Of a DNA stretch of 64,000 nucleotides, positions 49,322 to 57,739 are shown piece by piece; the first letter of the stretch is position 1; the number at the start of each line of letters is the position of its first letter. The stretch spans positions 1,674,001 through 1,738,000 of the forward strand of contig NZ_JABBGH010000001.1 of the NCBI RefSeq assembly GCF_012927305.1, in the 5' to 3' direction. Position numbers and translations under genes: made by a program. The notes under the pieces were generated by a model. The model had not been told where the DNA came from and did not search any database. It was given only the letters and a program-made list of their open reading frames with translations. The stretch comes from Hymenobacter polaris. Its GTDB lineage: Bacteria; Bacteroidota; Bacteroidia; Cytophagales; Hymenobacteraceae.

Positions 49322-50095
49322 TTGCTGCAAAAAAAACTCTTGCTTAGCCCCCCACTGCGCCGGCTGCTGGCGCTTATCCTGTTGCTACTCGGGCAGTTGG
49401 GGCCAGCGCGGGCCGACAACTTTTTTTTCTCTAACGCGGCGGCGGTTCCCTCGGCAACGCTGCGGCGGGCCGACTCGCTGTTTGCAAAAGGGCAGTATGC
49501 GGCGGCCGTGCCCCTCTACCGGGCCCAGGTGTGGCGGCGGCGGCAGGTGTCGGGGCAGCTGCTGCTGCGCCTGGCCTACGCCGAGCACCGCCTAGGCCAC
49601 CTGCCCGCCGAAATGCTGTATTTGAACCTGGCCCTGGCCCGGCAGCCGCGCCTCGACACCTGGCAGCGGCTGGTGGGACTGGCCCAGCGGCAGCGGCTGG
49701 TGGGCTACCCCAGCACCTGGCAGCAGGAGCTGCGCATTTGGGGGACGCGCTACTACAACCCCACCCTGCAAGTGCTGCTGCTGGGGGCCGTGCTGGGGGC
49801 CGCCGGACTGGGGCTGCGGCGCCGCCAGGCGCGCCGCGCCACCTGGCTAACCTACGGCGCCTACCTGCTGGCCACCGGAGCCTTCCTGTACGGCCTGCGC
49901 CCTAGGCCCACTGGCATAGTGGTGCGGCCCGGCGCAGCCCTGATGGCGGGGCCCAGCGCCGGCGCCACCTGGCTCAGCACCGCCACCCCCGGCGACCGCC
50001 TGCCCGTGCTGGGCCGCCAGGACATCTGGCTGCGTGTGCGCTGGCAGGAGCGCATGGCCTACGTGCGCGCCGCCGACGCGCTGGTGGTGGAGTGA
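49322..50095 (+). CDS. TPR and SH3-like membrane protein (BatE-like)
   Basis: About 257 residues from TTG at 49322; the frame opens at another TTG (49280), and no ATG exists near the start, so the beginning is uncertain. Signal/anchor (LLSPPLRRLLALILLLLGQL, cut near ARADN), two TPR-like units (LRRADSLFAKGQYAAAVPLY and LLRLAYAEHRLGHLPAEMLY), two membrane helices (LQVLLLGAVLGAAGLGL, LTYGAYLLATGAFLYGL), then an SH3-like end (ATWLSTATPGDRLPVLGRQD, then IWLRVRWQERMAYV). The plan resembles BatE of the Bat aerotolerance cluster, though no other bat gene is near. Confidence 0.72.
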   Translation: MLQKKLLLSPPLRRLLALILLLLGQLGPARADNFFFSNAAAVPSATLRRADSLFAKGQYAAAVPLYRAQVWRRRQVSGQLLLRLAYAEHRLGHLPAEMLYLNLALARQPRLDTWQRLVGLAQRQRLVGYPSTWQQELRIWGTRYYNPTLQVLLLGAVLGAAGLGLRRRQARRATWLTYGAYLLATGAFLYGLRPRPTGIVVRPGAALMAGPSAGATWLSTATPGDRLPVLGRQDIWLRVRWQERMAYVRAADALVVE

Positions 50096-50109
50096 GTAAA
50101 TGAGTAAGT

Positions 50110-50232
50110 GAGTAAAAAGGCGGTCATGCTGAGCCTGTCGAAGCATCTCTGCCGCGCAAGTAACTCCTGACGTTGGGGTTAGTAACGCGGGAGAGATGCT
50201 TCGACAGGCTCAGCATGACCGCCTTTTTACTC
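50110..50232. repeat. GTCATGCTGAGC-type palindromic element with slipped outer arm
   Basis: Arms 50110-50150 and 50192-50232 (41 bp) are complementary, outermost GAGTAAAAAGGCG. Before the left arm TGAGTAAA repeats imperfectly; the right flank (to about 50237) still pairs with GTAAATGAG if one 8-base unit is skipped. Loop 41 bases. Confidence 0.93.
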
Positions 50233-50234
50233 AT

Positions 50235-51035
50235 TTACAGCTCGCCCTCTTCCTTGCGGAAGTTGTTGAGGACCATCTTGTCCATCAGGCCGGGCAGCCA
50301 CTTGTTGAGGAAGACAACCAGCTTGCCCTCGCCGGTGAGCACGAAGCTGCGCTGGCGCTTGGCCACGGCCTGGCGCAGGTGCTGGGCCACTTCCTCGCTG
50401 GTCATCATCTTGGCTTCGTCGCGCGGGGTGTCGTGCTGGGGTTGGCCGTTGGCCAGCAGGGCGGTGTGCCGGATGTTGGAGGCCGTGAAGCCGGGCGCGG
50501 CCGTGAGCACGTTGACGCCCTGGGGCAGCAGCTCGGTGCGCAGGGCTTCGAGAAAGCCGTTCATGGCAAACTTGGAGGCCGAGTAGCCAGTGCGGCCCGG
50601 CAGCCCCCGGTAGCCGGCTATGCTGCTGACGCCCACTACCGTACCCTTGCTTTCGAGCAGGTAGGGCAGCGCCGCTTTGGTGACGTAGACGGTGCCGAAG
50701 AAGTTGGTTTGCATGAGCTGCTCCAGCACCCGCACGTCCACATCGGCAAATTTGGCGCGCATGCTCAGGCCGGCGTTGTTGATGAGCACGTCGAGGCGAC
50801 CGAAGGCGGCGATGGTGTCGGCCACGGCGCGGTTGGCGTCGGTTAGCACGCCCACGTCGCCGGCTACGGTGCGGTGCTCGATGCCGGCGGCGGCTAGGGC
50901 CTGGGCGGTGCCGGCCAGCTTCGCCGCGTCGCGGCCCGTGACGACGACGCGGGCGCCGGCCCGGCCAAACTCGAAGGCGCAGGCCCGGCCGATGCCCGAG
51001 GTGCCGCCGGTGATGAGAACTACCTGGTTTTTCAT
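50235..51035 (-). CDS. Short-chain dehydrogenase/reductase
   Basis: 266 residues. Cofactor loop LITGGTSGIGRACAFEFGRA; VVVTGRDAAKLAGTAQAL (Arg after the second strand favours NADP); NNAGLSMRAKF; catalytic Ser in VVGVSSIAGYRGLPG; YSASKFAMNGFLEALRTELL with Tyr and Lys. The C-terminal part has a helical extension (VAQHLRQAVAKRQRSFVLTG). A classical SDR with unassigned substrate. Its stop is embraced by the palindromic element's right flank. Confidence 0.93.
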   Translation of the reverse strand: MKNQVVLITGGTSGIGRACAFEFGRAGARVVVTGRDAAKLAGTAQALAAAGIEHRTVAGDVGVLTDANRAVADTIAAFGRLDVLINNAGLSMRAKFADVDVRVLEQLMQTNFFGTVYVTKAALPYLLESKGTVVGVSSIAGYRGLPGRTGYSASKFAMNGFLEALRTELLPQGVNVLTAAPGFTASNIRHTALLANGQPQHDTPRDEAKMMTSEEVAQHLRQAVAKRQRSFVLTGEGKLVVFLNKWLPGLMDKMVLNNFRKEEGEL

Positions 51036-51337
51036 AAAGCCTAGGGGGAGAAGAACAAAAAGGACGCCCTAGGGCCCACCGGGGCCAGGCGCGCCGCAAA
51101 CCTACGCCCGGCCCCACCAAGCCTGAGGGGCTGGCGGCACCCTAGGGGCCGCCGCCTCGCTGCGCCGGGCGGCCGGCGCGCAAGCACGAATTTCTAGCCC
51201 AGGCGCTAATTGGTCGATTTATCGACTGAACTGGACTTTCTTTGCACGTACCTTTAAGGCGTGTGTACCAGGGCCATTTTAAGCCTGAATTCAGTACCTT
51301 ACCCTTTCACCTAGCCCTCACCTTCCCGCCCTCTTCT
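51036..51337. other. 302-base divergent intergenic region
   Basis: Between the SDR start and the GEVED gene start. Three CCTAGG motifs (51039, 51067, 51141). A small palindrome GTCGATTTATCGAC (51213-51226) precedes TTTCTTTG by 11 bases; it may be an operator for the secreted-protein gene. Confidence 0.5.
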
Positions 51338-53602
51338 ATGCTGCTAAAACTACGTTTCTGGGTAAGTGCACTCGGCGGGCTGCTGCCGGCCCTCGGGTGG
51401 GCGCAGTGCCCCGGCGCGGCCACCTGCACGCCCGGCGCGGCCTCGGCGGCCAGCTCGCTTACCTCGGTCTACCAGATGGGCATCTACAACGTGACGCTGG
51501 GCACCATCAACAACAGCACCGCCGGCTACACCGACGGCTACAAGGACTACAGCTGCACGGTGGGCACCAGCCTGACGGTGAGCACGGCCACGGCCATTAG
51601 CATCAAGAATGGCACCAAGGCCAACGAAAACGTGCGGGTGTGGATTGACTACAACAACGACGGCACCTTTGCGGGCAGCGAGCTGGCGTTTTCGTCGGAC
51701 AACAAGATGCTGCACACCGGCACCATTACGCCGCCGGCTACGGCCACCCTGGGCACCAAGCTGCGCATGCGGGTGGCTTCCGACTTTGCCGACCTGGCCG
51801 CGCCCACGGCCTGCGCCACCCCGCAATACTCGCAGGACGAGGACTACGCCGTGACGCTGGTGGCCAACGCCAGCCCGCCCACGGCCGCCTTCGGCACCGA
51901 CGTGACCACTACCTGCTCGGGCTGCGTGCAGTTTAGCGACCAGAGCGCCAACGGCCCCACCAGCTGGCGCTGGAACTTTGGCGACAACACCAGCAGCACC
52001 GCCCAAAGCCCGCAGCACTGCTACACCGCCGCCGGCACCTACCAAGTGACGCTGACGGCCACCAACGCGGCGGGCAGCAGCACCAGCGCCGCTACCACCA
52101 TCACCTACAACCCCGCCCTGCCTGCCGCCACTACCTGCACTGGCCTGGCCGCCAGCAGCTACTGCTGCAACTACGGCATCACGCTGGTGCGGCTAGGCAG
52201 CATCAGCAACGCTTCGGCCGATGGCAGCGCGGGCTACCAGGATTTTACTTGCGCCCAGCGCACCAGCCTGGCGGTGGGCGTGGGCTACCAGCTGGCCGTT
52301 TCGACGGGCGGCACCCTGCGGCACGATACCCGCGCCTGGCTCGACCTGAACAACGACGGCGCCTTTACCAGCAACGAAAAGGTATTTGAGGCGCTGAACA
52401 CGGCTAACCCCAGCGCCACCATCACGGTGCCGGGCACGGCTGTGCTGAACCAACCGCTGCGCCTGCGCGTGGTGGCCGACGCGGCGGGCACCAACCCCCA
52501 GCCCTGCACCGCCCCCACCTCGGGCCAGGTGGAAGACTACAGCGTGACGGCGGTGCCCAACGTGAATCCGCCGGTGGCGGCCTTCACCTCAAATTACGTG
52601 GCCGGGGTGTGCACCACGCCCGCCAACACCTACACCTTCAGCGACCAAAGCAGCAACGGGCCCACCAGCTGGCAGTGGGCGGTGAGCCCCAGTGCGGGCG
52701 TATCGTTTGTGAACGGCACCTCGGCCACTTCCCAAAACCCGCAGATTGTCTTCGCCACCGCCGGCACCTACTCGGTGGCGCTGACGGCCACCAATGCCAA
52801 CGGCAGCAACACGCTCACCCAGCCCAACTACCTACAAGTGCAGGTGCCTTGCCTGACCTACTGCACCAGCAACGGCGGCTACGCCAGCGGCGGCACCAGC
52901 AGCTTCTGGATTACGAACGTGGCCGTGGCGGCCCCGGCGGGCGGCACGGCTTTCGGCAATACCTCGGGCAACGCCACGGGCGGCTACGCGCTCTACAGCA
53001 GCCCGACCATAGCGCTGCAGCCGGGCGGCAGCCAAACCCTGACGGTGACTATCAATTCGAGCCTGCTGCACCGCACCGCCGTCTGGATTGACTACAACCG
53101 CGACGGCATCTTCTCCAACGGCACCGGCAACGGCGGCGAGCTGGTGTACAACGGCACCGGCAATCTGCAAAACAGCGCTACCACTACTATCGCCGTGCCC
53201 AGCAACCTGGCCGCCACCCGCATGCGCGTGGTGGTAGCCCTCAGCAGCAGCACGGCCACGGCCTGCGCCACCAACTTTGGCGAGGGCGAGGTGGAAGACT
53301 ACCTGGTGGTGCCCAGCACGGCCCTGGCCACCCAGGCCAGCCAGGCGCTGCCCGCCCTCACCCTCAGCCCCAACCCCACCGATAGCGACGTGCAGGTGCA
53401 GGTGAGCGAGGCCAGTGCCAACGGCCGCTACGCCGTGGTGGTGGAAAACGTGCTGGGCGCCCAGCTGCTAGCCCAAGACCTGCGCCTGACCACCGGCGCG
53501 CCCGCCACCCTGCGCCTGGCCGCGCTGCCGGCCGGCCTCTACCTAGTGCGCCTCACCAACGAGCAGGGCCAGACGGCGCTGCGCCGCATCGTGCGGCAGT
53601 AA
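51338..53602 (+). CDS. Secreted GEVED/PKD protein with T9SS type A sorting tail
   Basis: 754 residues from ATG at 51338, which begins a signal peptide (MLLKLRFWVSALGGLLPALG, cut after WAQ). Three GEVED domains (recognised by WIDYNNDGTF, WLDLNNDGAF, WIDYNRDGIF and the closing DEDYAVTLV / VEDYSVTAV / VEDYLVVPS) alternate with two PKD domains (FSDQSANGPTSWRWNFGD and FSDQSSNGPTSWQWAVSP). The last ~80 residues are a type A sorting domain (LTLSPNPTDSDVQVQV, then LPAGLYLVRLTNEQG). It should be exported through the type 9 system and fixed to the cell surface, probably as an adhesin or polymer-binding protein; no enzyme domain is seen. Confidence 0.93.
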   Translation: MLLKLRFWVSALGGLLPALGWAQCPGAATCTPGAASAASSLTSVYQMGIYNVTLGTINNSTAGYTDGYKDYSCTVGTSLTVSTATAISIKNGTKANENVRVWIDYNNDGTFAGSELAFSSDNKMLHTGTITPPATATLGTKLRMRVASDFADLAAPTACATPQYSQDEDYAVTLVANASPPTAAFGTDVTTTCSGCVQFSDQSANGPTSWRWNFGDNTSSTAQSPQHCYTAAGTYQVTLTATNAAGSSTSAATTITYNPALPAATTCTGLAASSYCCNYGITLVRLGSISNASADGSAGYQDFTCAQRTSLAVGVGYQLAVSTGGTLRHDTRAWLDLNNDGAFTSNEKVFEALNTANPSATITVPGTAVLNQPLRLRVVADAAGTNPQPCTAPTSGQVEDYSVTAVPNVNPPVAAFTSNYVAGVCTTPANTYTFSDQSSNGPTSWQWAVSPSAGVSFVNGTSATSQNPQIVFATAGTYSVALTATNANGSNTLTQPNYLQVQVPCLTYCTSNGGYASGGTSSFWITNVAVAAPAGGTAFGNTSGNATGGYALYSSPTIALQPGGSQTLTVTINSSLLHRTAVWIDYNRDGIFSNGTGNGGELVYNGTGNLQNSATTTIAVPSNLAATRMRVVVALSSSTATACATNFGEGEVEDYLVVPSTALATQASQALPALTLSPNPTDSDVQVQVSEASANGRYAVVVENVLGAQLLAQDLRLTTGAPATLRLAALPAGLYLVRLTNEQGQTALRRIVRQ

Positions 53603-53640
53603 ATAGTGACTAACTACTAGTGATTAGTGACTAATAACTG

Positions 53641-53765
53641 CGGTCATGCTGAAAAAAGGCGGTCATGCTGAGCCCCGCGAAGCATCTCTACCACGCCATT
53701 CGAGTTCCGTTCAACGATGCGGTAGAGATGCTTCGACAAGCGGACGCCAGATGAGCATGACGTTA
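53641..53765. repeat. Chimeric palindromic element of the GTCATGCTGAGC family
   Basis: The left half (53653-53698) is identical for 46 bases to that of the copy at 6595; the right half (from about 53710, TTCAACGATGCGGTAGAGAT on) follows the long-arm copy at 36527, including AAGCGGACGCCAGATGAGC. A partial extra edge CGGTCATGCTG stands at 53641. The arms therefore pair only at the inner and outermost ends. Confidence 0.93.
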
Positions 53766-53846
53766 CTTTTCCTTTTATAGCACCCAGCGGCCCTAGGGCA
53801 CCGCGCGCGACTTACTCTTCTGCAAAACTCTCATCCTCCAGTTTCT

Positions 53847-56800
53847 ATGCTACTACGTTTACTTGCGCGGGGACACTGGCTGGCGCTGCTGCTGGTGCTG
53901 CTGGCCGGCGGGCCGGCGGCGGCCACCCACCTGCTGGGCGGCGAAATGACCTACCGCTACCTCGACAGCAACGGCCCCACGGCCGCCCCGGTGCACTACG
54001 AGATAACCGTCACGATTTACAACAACGCGCTGGCCGGCGCGGCCCAGCCCAACACCGACGCGCTGGTGGGTATTTACGACCTGGCTACGGGCGCCAAAAT
54101 CACGCTGGTTTCGGGCGTGAACGTGGTAGCGAACTCGGGCGCGGTGGTGAGCAACGGCTCGCTGGATATTAACTACTACACCATCTCGCGCACGCTCACG
54201 CCGTCCGTGCCGGCGGGCTGCACCGTGCAGGGGCCGTCCCAGCCGTTTAAGCTGCAAAAGTTTACGGCCCAGGTATACCTGCCGGCCACCTCGCTTAGCG
54301 GCTTCTACGCCGTGTTTACCCGCACCGCCCGCAACGTGGACATTACCAACGAGGTGACCACGGGCAACAACCAGCCCCTGACGCTCTACACCACCCTAGC
54401 CCCCCCGCTGCGGCCCAACCGCTCGCCGGTGTTCTCGGATACGGCCGTGGCCATTGTGTGCCAGGGCGATACCACCATCAGCCTCAACAACGCCGTGGAT
54501 GCCGACGGCGACCGCCTGGTGTACTCGTTTGGCACGCCCTACGGCACGTTTGCCTCGTCGGGCCAAAACCTGCCCACCCAGTTTCCGCCCCTGCCCAACC
54601 CGCTGACGTACTACGGCGGCTACTCGGCGGCCAACCCCTTCGGCCCCGGCGCGGGCAACTTCGCCCTGCTGAACGCCAGCACCGGCGTGGCCCGCTACGG
54701 CGCCCTCACCCAGGGCAAGTACGTGGTGGCGGTGGACGTGCAGGAGTACCGCACCATCAACGGGCGCGAGGTGCTGATTGGCACTACCCGGCGCGACTTG
54801 CAGCTGATTGTGGCGGCCTGCCCCAGCACGGTGGCGCCGGTGCTGCCGGCGGCCATTACCCTGCCTAGGGCCTACACCATCGAGGCGGGCCAGAGCCTCA
54901 CCATTCCACTTTCAGCCACTCAAAGCGCGGGCCACGCCCTGCTGATGACCGTGAACAGCGCCCTGCTCGACGGCACGGGCGGCCTGAACGCCACCTTCAA
55001 CGGCAACCCCGGCACCGTGGCGGCGGGCTCACTCACGGGCACGGCCACGGCTACCGGCAACGGCACGGTGGCGGGCAACTTTGTATATAATTCGACCTGC
55101 GGCGAGGCCCGCGCCAACCCCTACGACGTGGCTGTGACGGTGAAGGACCAGGCCTGCGGCGGCAAAACCGTGGCCGACGTATTCCGCATCACCGTGACGC
55201 TGCCCAGCGGCCCCACCGCCATTGCCGGCGACCTGGTGGCCTGCGACCAAACCGCCCTGCACACCTACACGGCCAGCGGCGGCACCGCGCCCACGGTGCG
55301 CTGGCGGGTGGTGGGCGGCACCATCGTGGGCAGCGCCACCGCCAATCCCGTGCAGGTGCGCTGGACGGCGGCCAGCGGCACCATCATCGCCAAGGGCATC
55401 TCGCAGTACGGCTGCCTCACCGACTCGGTGAGCCAGGGCGTGCAGGTGGTGCCGGCTCCTAGCCTCACAGTGGCCGGCAACCTCACCATCTGCCAGGGCA
55501 GCAGCACCAGCATCACGGTGAGCGGGGCGGGCCCGGCCTACACCGTGGCGGGCGGGCCGGTTTCGGGCTCGGGCAGCGTGTTTACCCTCAGCCCCACCCA
55601 AACCACGACCTACACCGTCACAAGCGTGCAGCTGACGGCCAACGGCTGCGCCAGCACCGCCCAGGTAACGGTGAAGGTGAATCCCGCCCCGGCGGCCGAG
55701 CCCATTGTGGGCACCACCTCGGTGTGCCCCACGGTGGGCGGCATTGCCTACGCCATCCAGAACCCGGCCAACCCCAGCTACCAGTGGACCGTGACGGGCG
55801 GCACCCTTGCCAGCGGCCAGGGCACGGCCAGCATTACCGTAAACTGGGGCGCGGCCGGCACCGGCACCGTGAGCGCGGTGAGCGTGAGTGCCCTAGGGTG
55901 TCCCTCGCCGGCCACGACGCTGGCCGTCACCATCAACCAGCTGCTGCAAACGGTGAAGCCCAGCGGCCCCGGCAGTGTGTGCCAGGCCGATGGGCCCTAC
56001 ACCTACACCACCCCGGCCGTGAATGGGTCATCGTTTGCCTGGCAGCTGTTTGGCTCGGCGCAGGGCACGCTCACCAGCACCGGTAACAGCACCAGCGTCC
56101 AGTTTGCCACGGCCGGCGTGGCCAAGCTGGTGGTGACGCAAACCAGCAACCCGGCCGGTGGCATCTGCCGCGGCGTCAGCGACACGCTCTACATTACCGT
56201 GAAGCCCTCGCCTAGTACGGCGCTAGTCATCCAGGGCCCCGACCGCTTCTGCGTGAACAGCGGCGCCCAGACCTACACCCTAGGGGGTGCCAGCGGCTCG
56301 ACCTACGCCTGGCAGCTGAATGGCGTGGCGCTGGCCAGCACCGGCAGCAGCGTGAGCATTGCGGCCAGCACGGCCGTGGGCACTTACACCCTCACCGCGC
56401 GCGAAACCAACAGCGGGGGCTGCGCGGGTCCGCTCTACACCAAGTCGTTCACGGTAGACCCTAGGCCCGGCGCCATCACCATTAGCGGGCCGCGCTTCGT
56501 GTGCCCGGCCACCCGCACGCTCACCTACGCTGTGGCCAACGCCGCTAGCACCAGCACTTTCCAGTGGGCGGTGACGGGCGGCACGGTTACGGCCGGCCAG
56601 GGCACGGCTAGCGTCACCGTCAACTTCCCCACTACCCTAACTGCCAATGCCACCGTGAGCGTGACCGAAACCTCGCAGTACGGCTGCGCGGGCACGGCCG
56701 TAGCCGCTACTGTGGTGCCCGACAACGCGCAGGCGCCGCAGCTGACGCTGGCCTCGGTAGTAGCCACTGACAATACCAAGGTCACGCTCACCTTCAGCGT

Positions 56801-57575
56801 GGCCAATGCCGCTGCCACGCCCAATCAGGTGCAGGTATTGCGGCGCGAGGCGGGTAGCACCGGCACCTACACCACCGTGGGCACCGTAGCCGCCACCGCC
56901 ACCACGTACGTGGACGCCACCGCCAACGCCGCCCAAACCGCCTACCAGTACAGCCTGGCCCTCACCAACGGCTGCGGCGACCTGCTGCCCGGCACCACGC
57001 CCCAAACCACCGTGCTGGTGCGGGCCGTGGCCGTGCCCGGCAACCCCAGCACCCCCCGCGACCAGGGCGCCTCGAACCTGAGCTGGACGGCCTACGACGG
57101 ATTTACGGTAGCCAACTACCTGGTGTATAAGCAAAACGATGCCGGCGGCTACGCCCTGGTGGCGACCCTAGGGGCCAACGTGTTCAGCTACACCTCGGCC
57201 AACGGCGGGCAGGGCTTTTCGCAGTGCTTCCGGGTGGTGGCCGTGTCGGCGGCGGGGGCCAGCGCGGCGCTGCAGTCCAACTCCAACACGGCCTGCGCAG
57301 AGTTTACCAACGGCCTGGCGTTCTACAACATCATCACGCCCAACAACGACGGGCAGAACGACAAGCTCGAAATCCTGAACGTGAGCCTCTACCCCGGCAA
57401 CACCATGACGATTTTCAACCGCTGGGGCCGCCAGGTGTACTCGACCACCAACTACAACAACGACAGCAACTACTGGGGCGGCAACGACCCCAGCATCGCG
57501 GCGGGCGTGTACTACTACCTCTTCAAGCTGCCCAACGGCAGCACCACCAAGGGCTGGGTGGAGGTAGTGAAGTAA
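53847..57575 (+). CDS. Large secreted Ig/PKD-like protein with gliding-type (CHU/type B) C-terminus
   Basis: 1242 residues. Signal peptide (LALLLVLLAGGPAAATHLLG). An N-terminal all-beta domain follows (GGEMTYRYLDSNGPTAAP; FGTPYGTFASSGQNLP), then six or more Ig/PKD-like repeats, recurring as PTVRWRVVGGTIVGSATANP, PSYQWTVTGGTLASGQGTAS, STFQWAVTGGTVTAGQGTAS with SYAW.LNG type units between, then a fibronectin-like part, and a CHU_C/gliding-motility-associated C-terminal domain (AFYNIITPNNDGQNDKLEIL, then TIFNRWGRQVYSTTNYNND, ending YYYLFKLPNGSTTKGWVEVV). This is a T9SS type B cargo tail. Likely a surface adhesin. The repeated VTGG units are internal DNA repeats. Confidence 0.93.
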   Translation: MLLRLLARGHWLALLLVLLAGGPAAATHLLGGEMTYRYLDSNGPTAAPVHYEITVTIYNNALAGAAQPNTDALVGIYDLATGAKITLVSGVNVVANSGAVVSNGSLDINYYTISRTLTPSVPAGCTVQGPSQPFKLQKFTAQVYLPATSLSGFYAVFTRTARNVDITNEVTTGNNQPLTLYTTLAPPLRPNRSPVFSDTAVAIVCQGDTTISLNNAVDADGDRLVYSFGTPYGTFASSGQNLPTQFPPLPNPLTYYGGYSAANPFGPGAGNFALLNASTGVARYGALTQGKYVVAVDVQEYRTINGREVLIGTTRRDLQLIVAACPSTVAPVLPAAITLPRAYTIEAGQSLTIPLSATQSAGHALLMTVNSALLDGTGGLNATFNGNPGTVAAGSLTGTATATGNGTVAGNFVYNSTCGEARANPYDVAVTVKDQACGGKTVADVFRITVTLPSGPTAIAGDLVACDQTALHTYTASGGTAPTVRWRVVGGTIVGSATANPVQVRWTAASGTIIAKGISQYGCLTDSVSQGVQVVPAPSLTVAGNLTICQGSSTSITVSGAGPAYTVAGGPVSGSGSVFTLSPTQTTTYTVTSVQLTANGCASTAQVTVKVNPAPAAEPIVGTTSVCPTVGGIAYAIQNPANPSYQWTVTGGTLASGQGTASITVNWGAAGTGTVSAVSVSALGCPSPATTLAVTINQLLQTVKPSGPGSVCQADGPYTYTTPAVNGSSFAWQLFGSAQGTLTSTGNSTSVQFATAGVAKLVVTQTSNPAGGICRGVSDTLYITVKPSPSTALVIQGPDRFCVNSGAQTYTLGGASGSTYAWQLNGVALASTGSSVSIAASTAVGTYTLTARETNSGGCAGPLYTKSFTVDPRPGAITISGPRFVCPATRTLTYAVANAASTSTFQWAVTGGTVTAGQGTASVTVNFPTTLTANATVSVTETSQYGCAGTAVAATVVPDNAQAPQLTLASVVATDNTKVTLTFSVANAAATPNQVQVLRREAGSTGTYTTVGTVAATATTYVDATANAAQTAYQYSLALTNGCGDLLPGTTPQTTVLVRAVAVPGNPSTPRDQGASNLSWTAYDGFTVANYLVYKQNDAGGYALVATLGANVFSYTSANGGQGFSQCFRVVAVSAAGASAALQSNSNTACAEFTNGLAFYNIITPNNDGQNDKLEILNVSLYPGNTMTIFNRWGRQVYSTTNYNNDSNYWGGNDPSIAAGVYYYLFKLPNGSTTKGWVEVVK

Positions 57576-57596
57576 GGTAGGAGGGTAAGGGATTAA

Positions 57597-57711
57597 GTGG
57601 GTAAGTAAGAACGTCATGCTGAGCGAAGCCGAAGCATCTCTACCGCATCGTCCGGGTGACGTTCTGTAGAGATGCTTCAACAAGCTCAGCATGACGTTCT
57701 TACTTACCCAC
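57597..57711. repeat. GTCATGCTGAGC-type palindromic element with extended outer arms
   Basis: The outer arms GTGGGTAAGTAAGAAC plus GTCATGCTGAG at left are matched by their complement at right (57685-57711). The inner arms GAAGCATCTCTAC / GTAGAGATGCTTC pair; the middle does not (GCGAAGCC against AACAAG), so the copy is partly chimeric. Between converging genes. Confidence 0.9.
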
Positions 57712-57739
57712 TCACCGTTCTAACTACCCTCTTACTTCC

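Noticed and set aside
50227-51120. A 297-codon frame overlapping the SDR gene
   Set aside because: Arg/His/Gly-rich low complexity, no domain; the SDR frame has all catalytic motifs.
51213-51226. Confirmed operator upstream of the GEVED gene
   Set aside because: GTCGA-TTTA-TCGAC is short enough to arise by chance and no regulator is linked; kept only as a remark in the intergenic entry.
6595-57711. CRISPR array made of the GTCATGCTGAGC repeats
   Set aside because: The copies are single, kilobases apart, palindromic, and not spaced by uniform unique spacers; no cas gene is present.
6595-57711. The palindromes as ordinary intrinsic terminators only
   Set aside because: Some can terminate, but a conserved core in all copies, chimeras, and placement upstream of start codons (6595, 40876, 47857) go beyond what termination needs.
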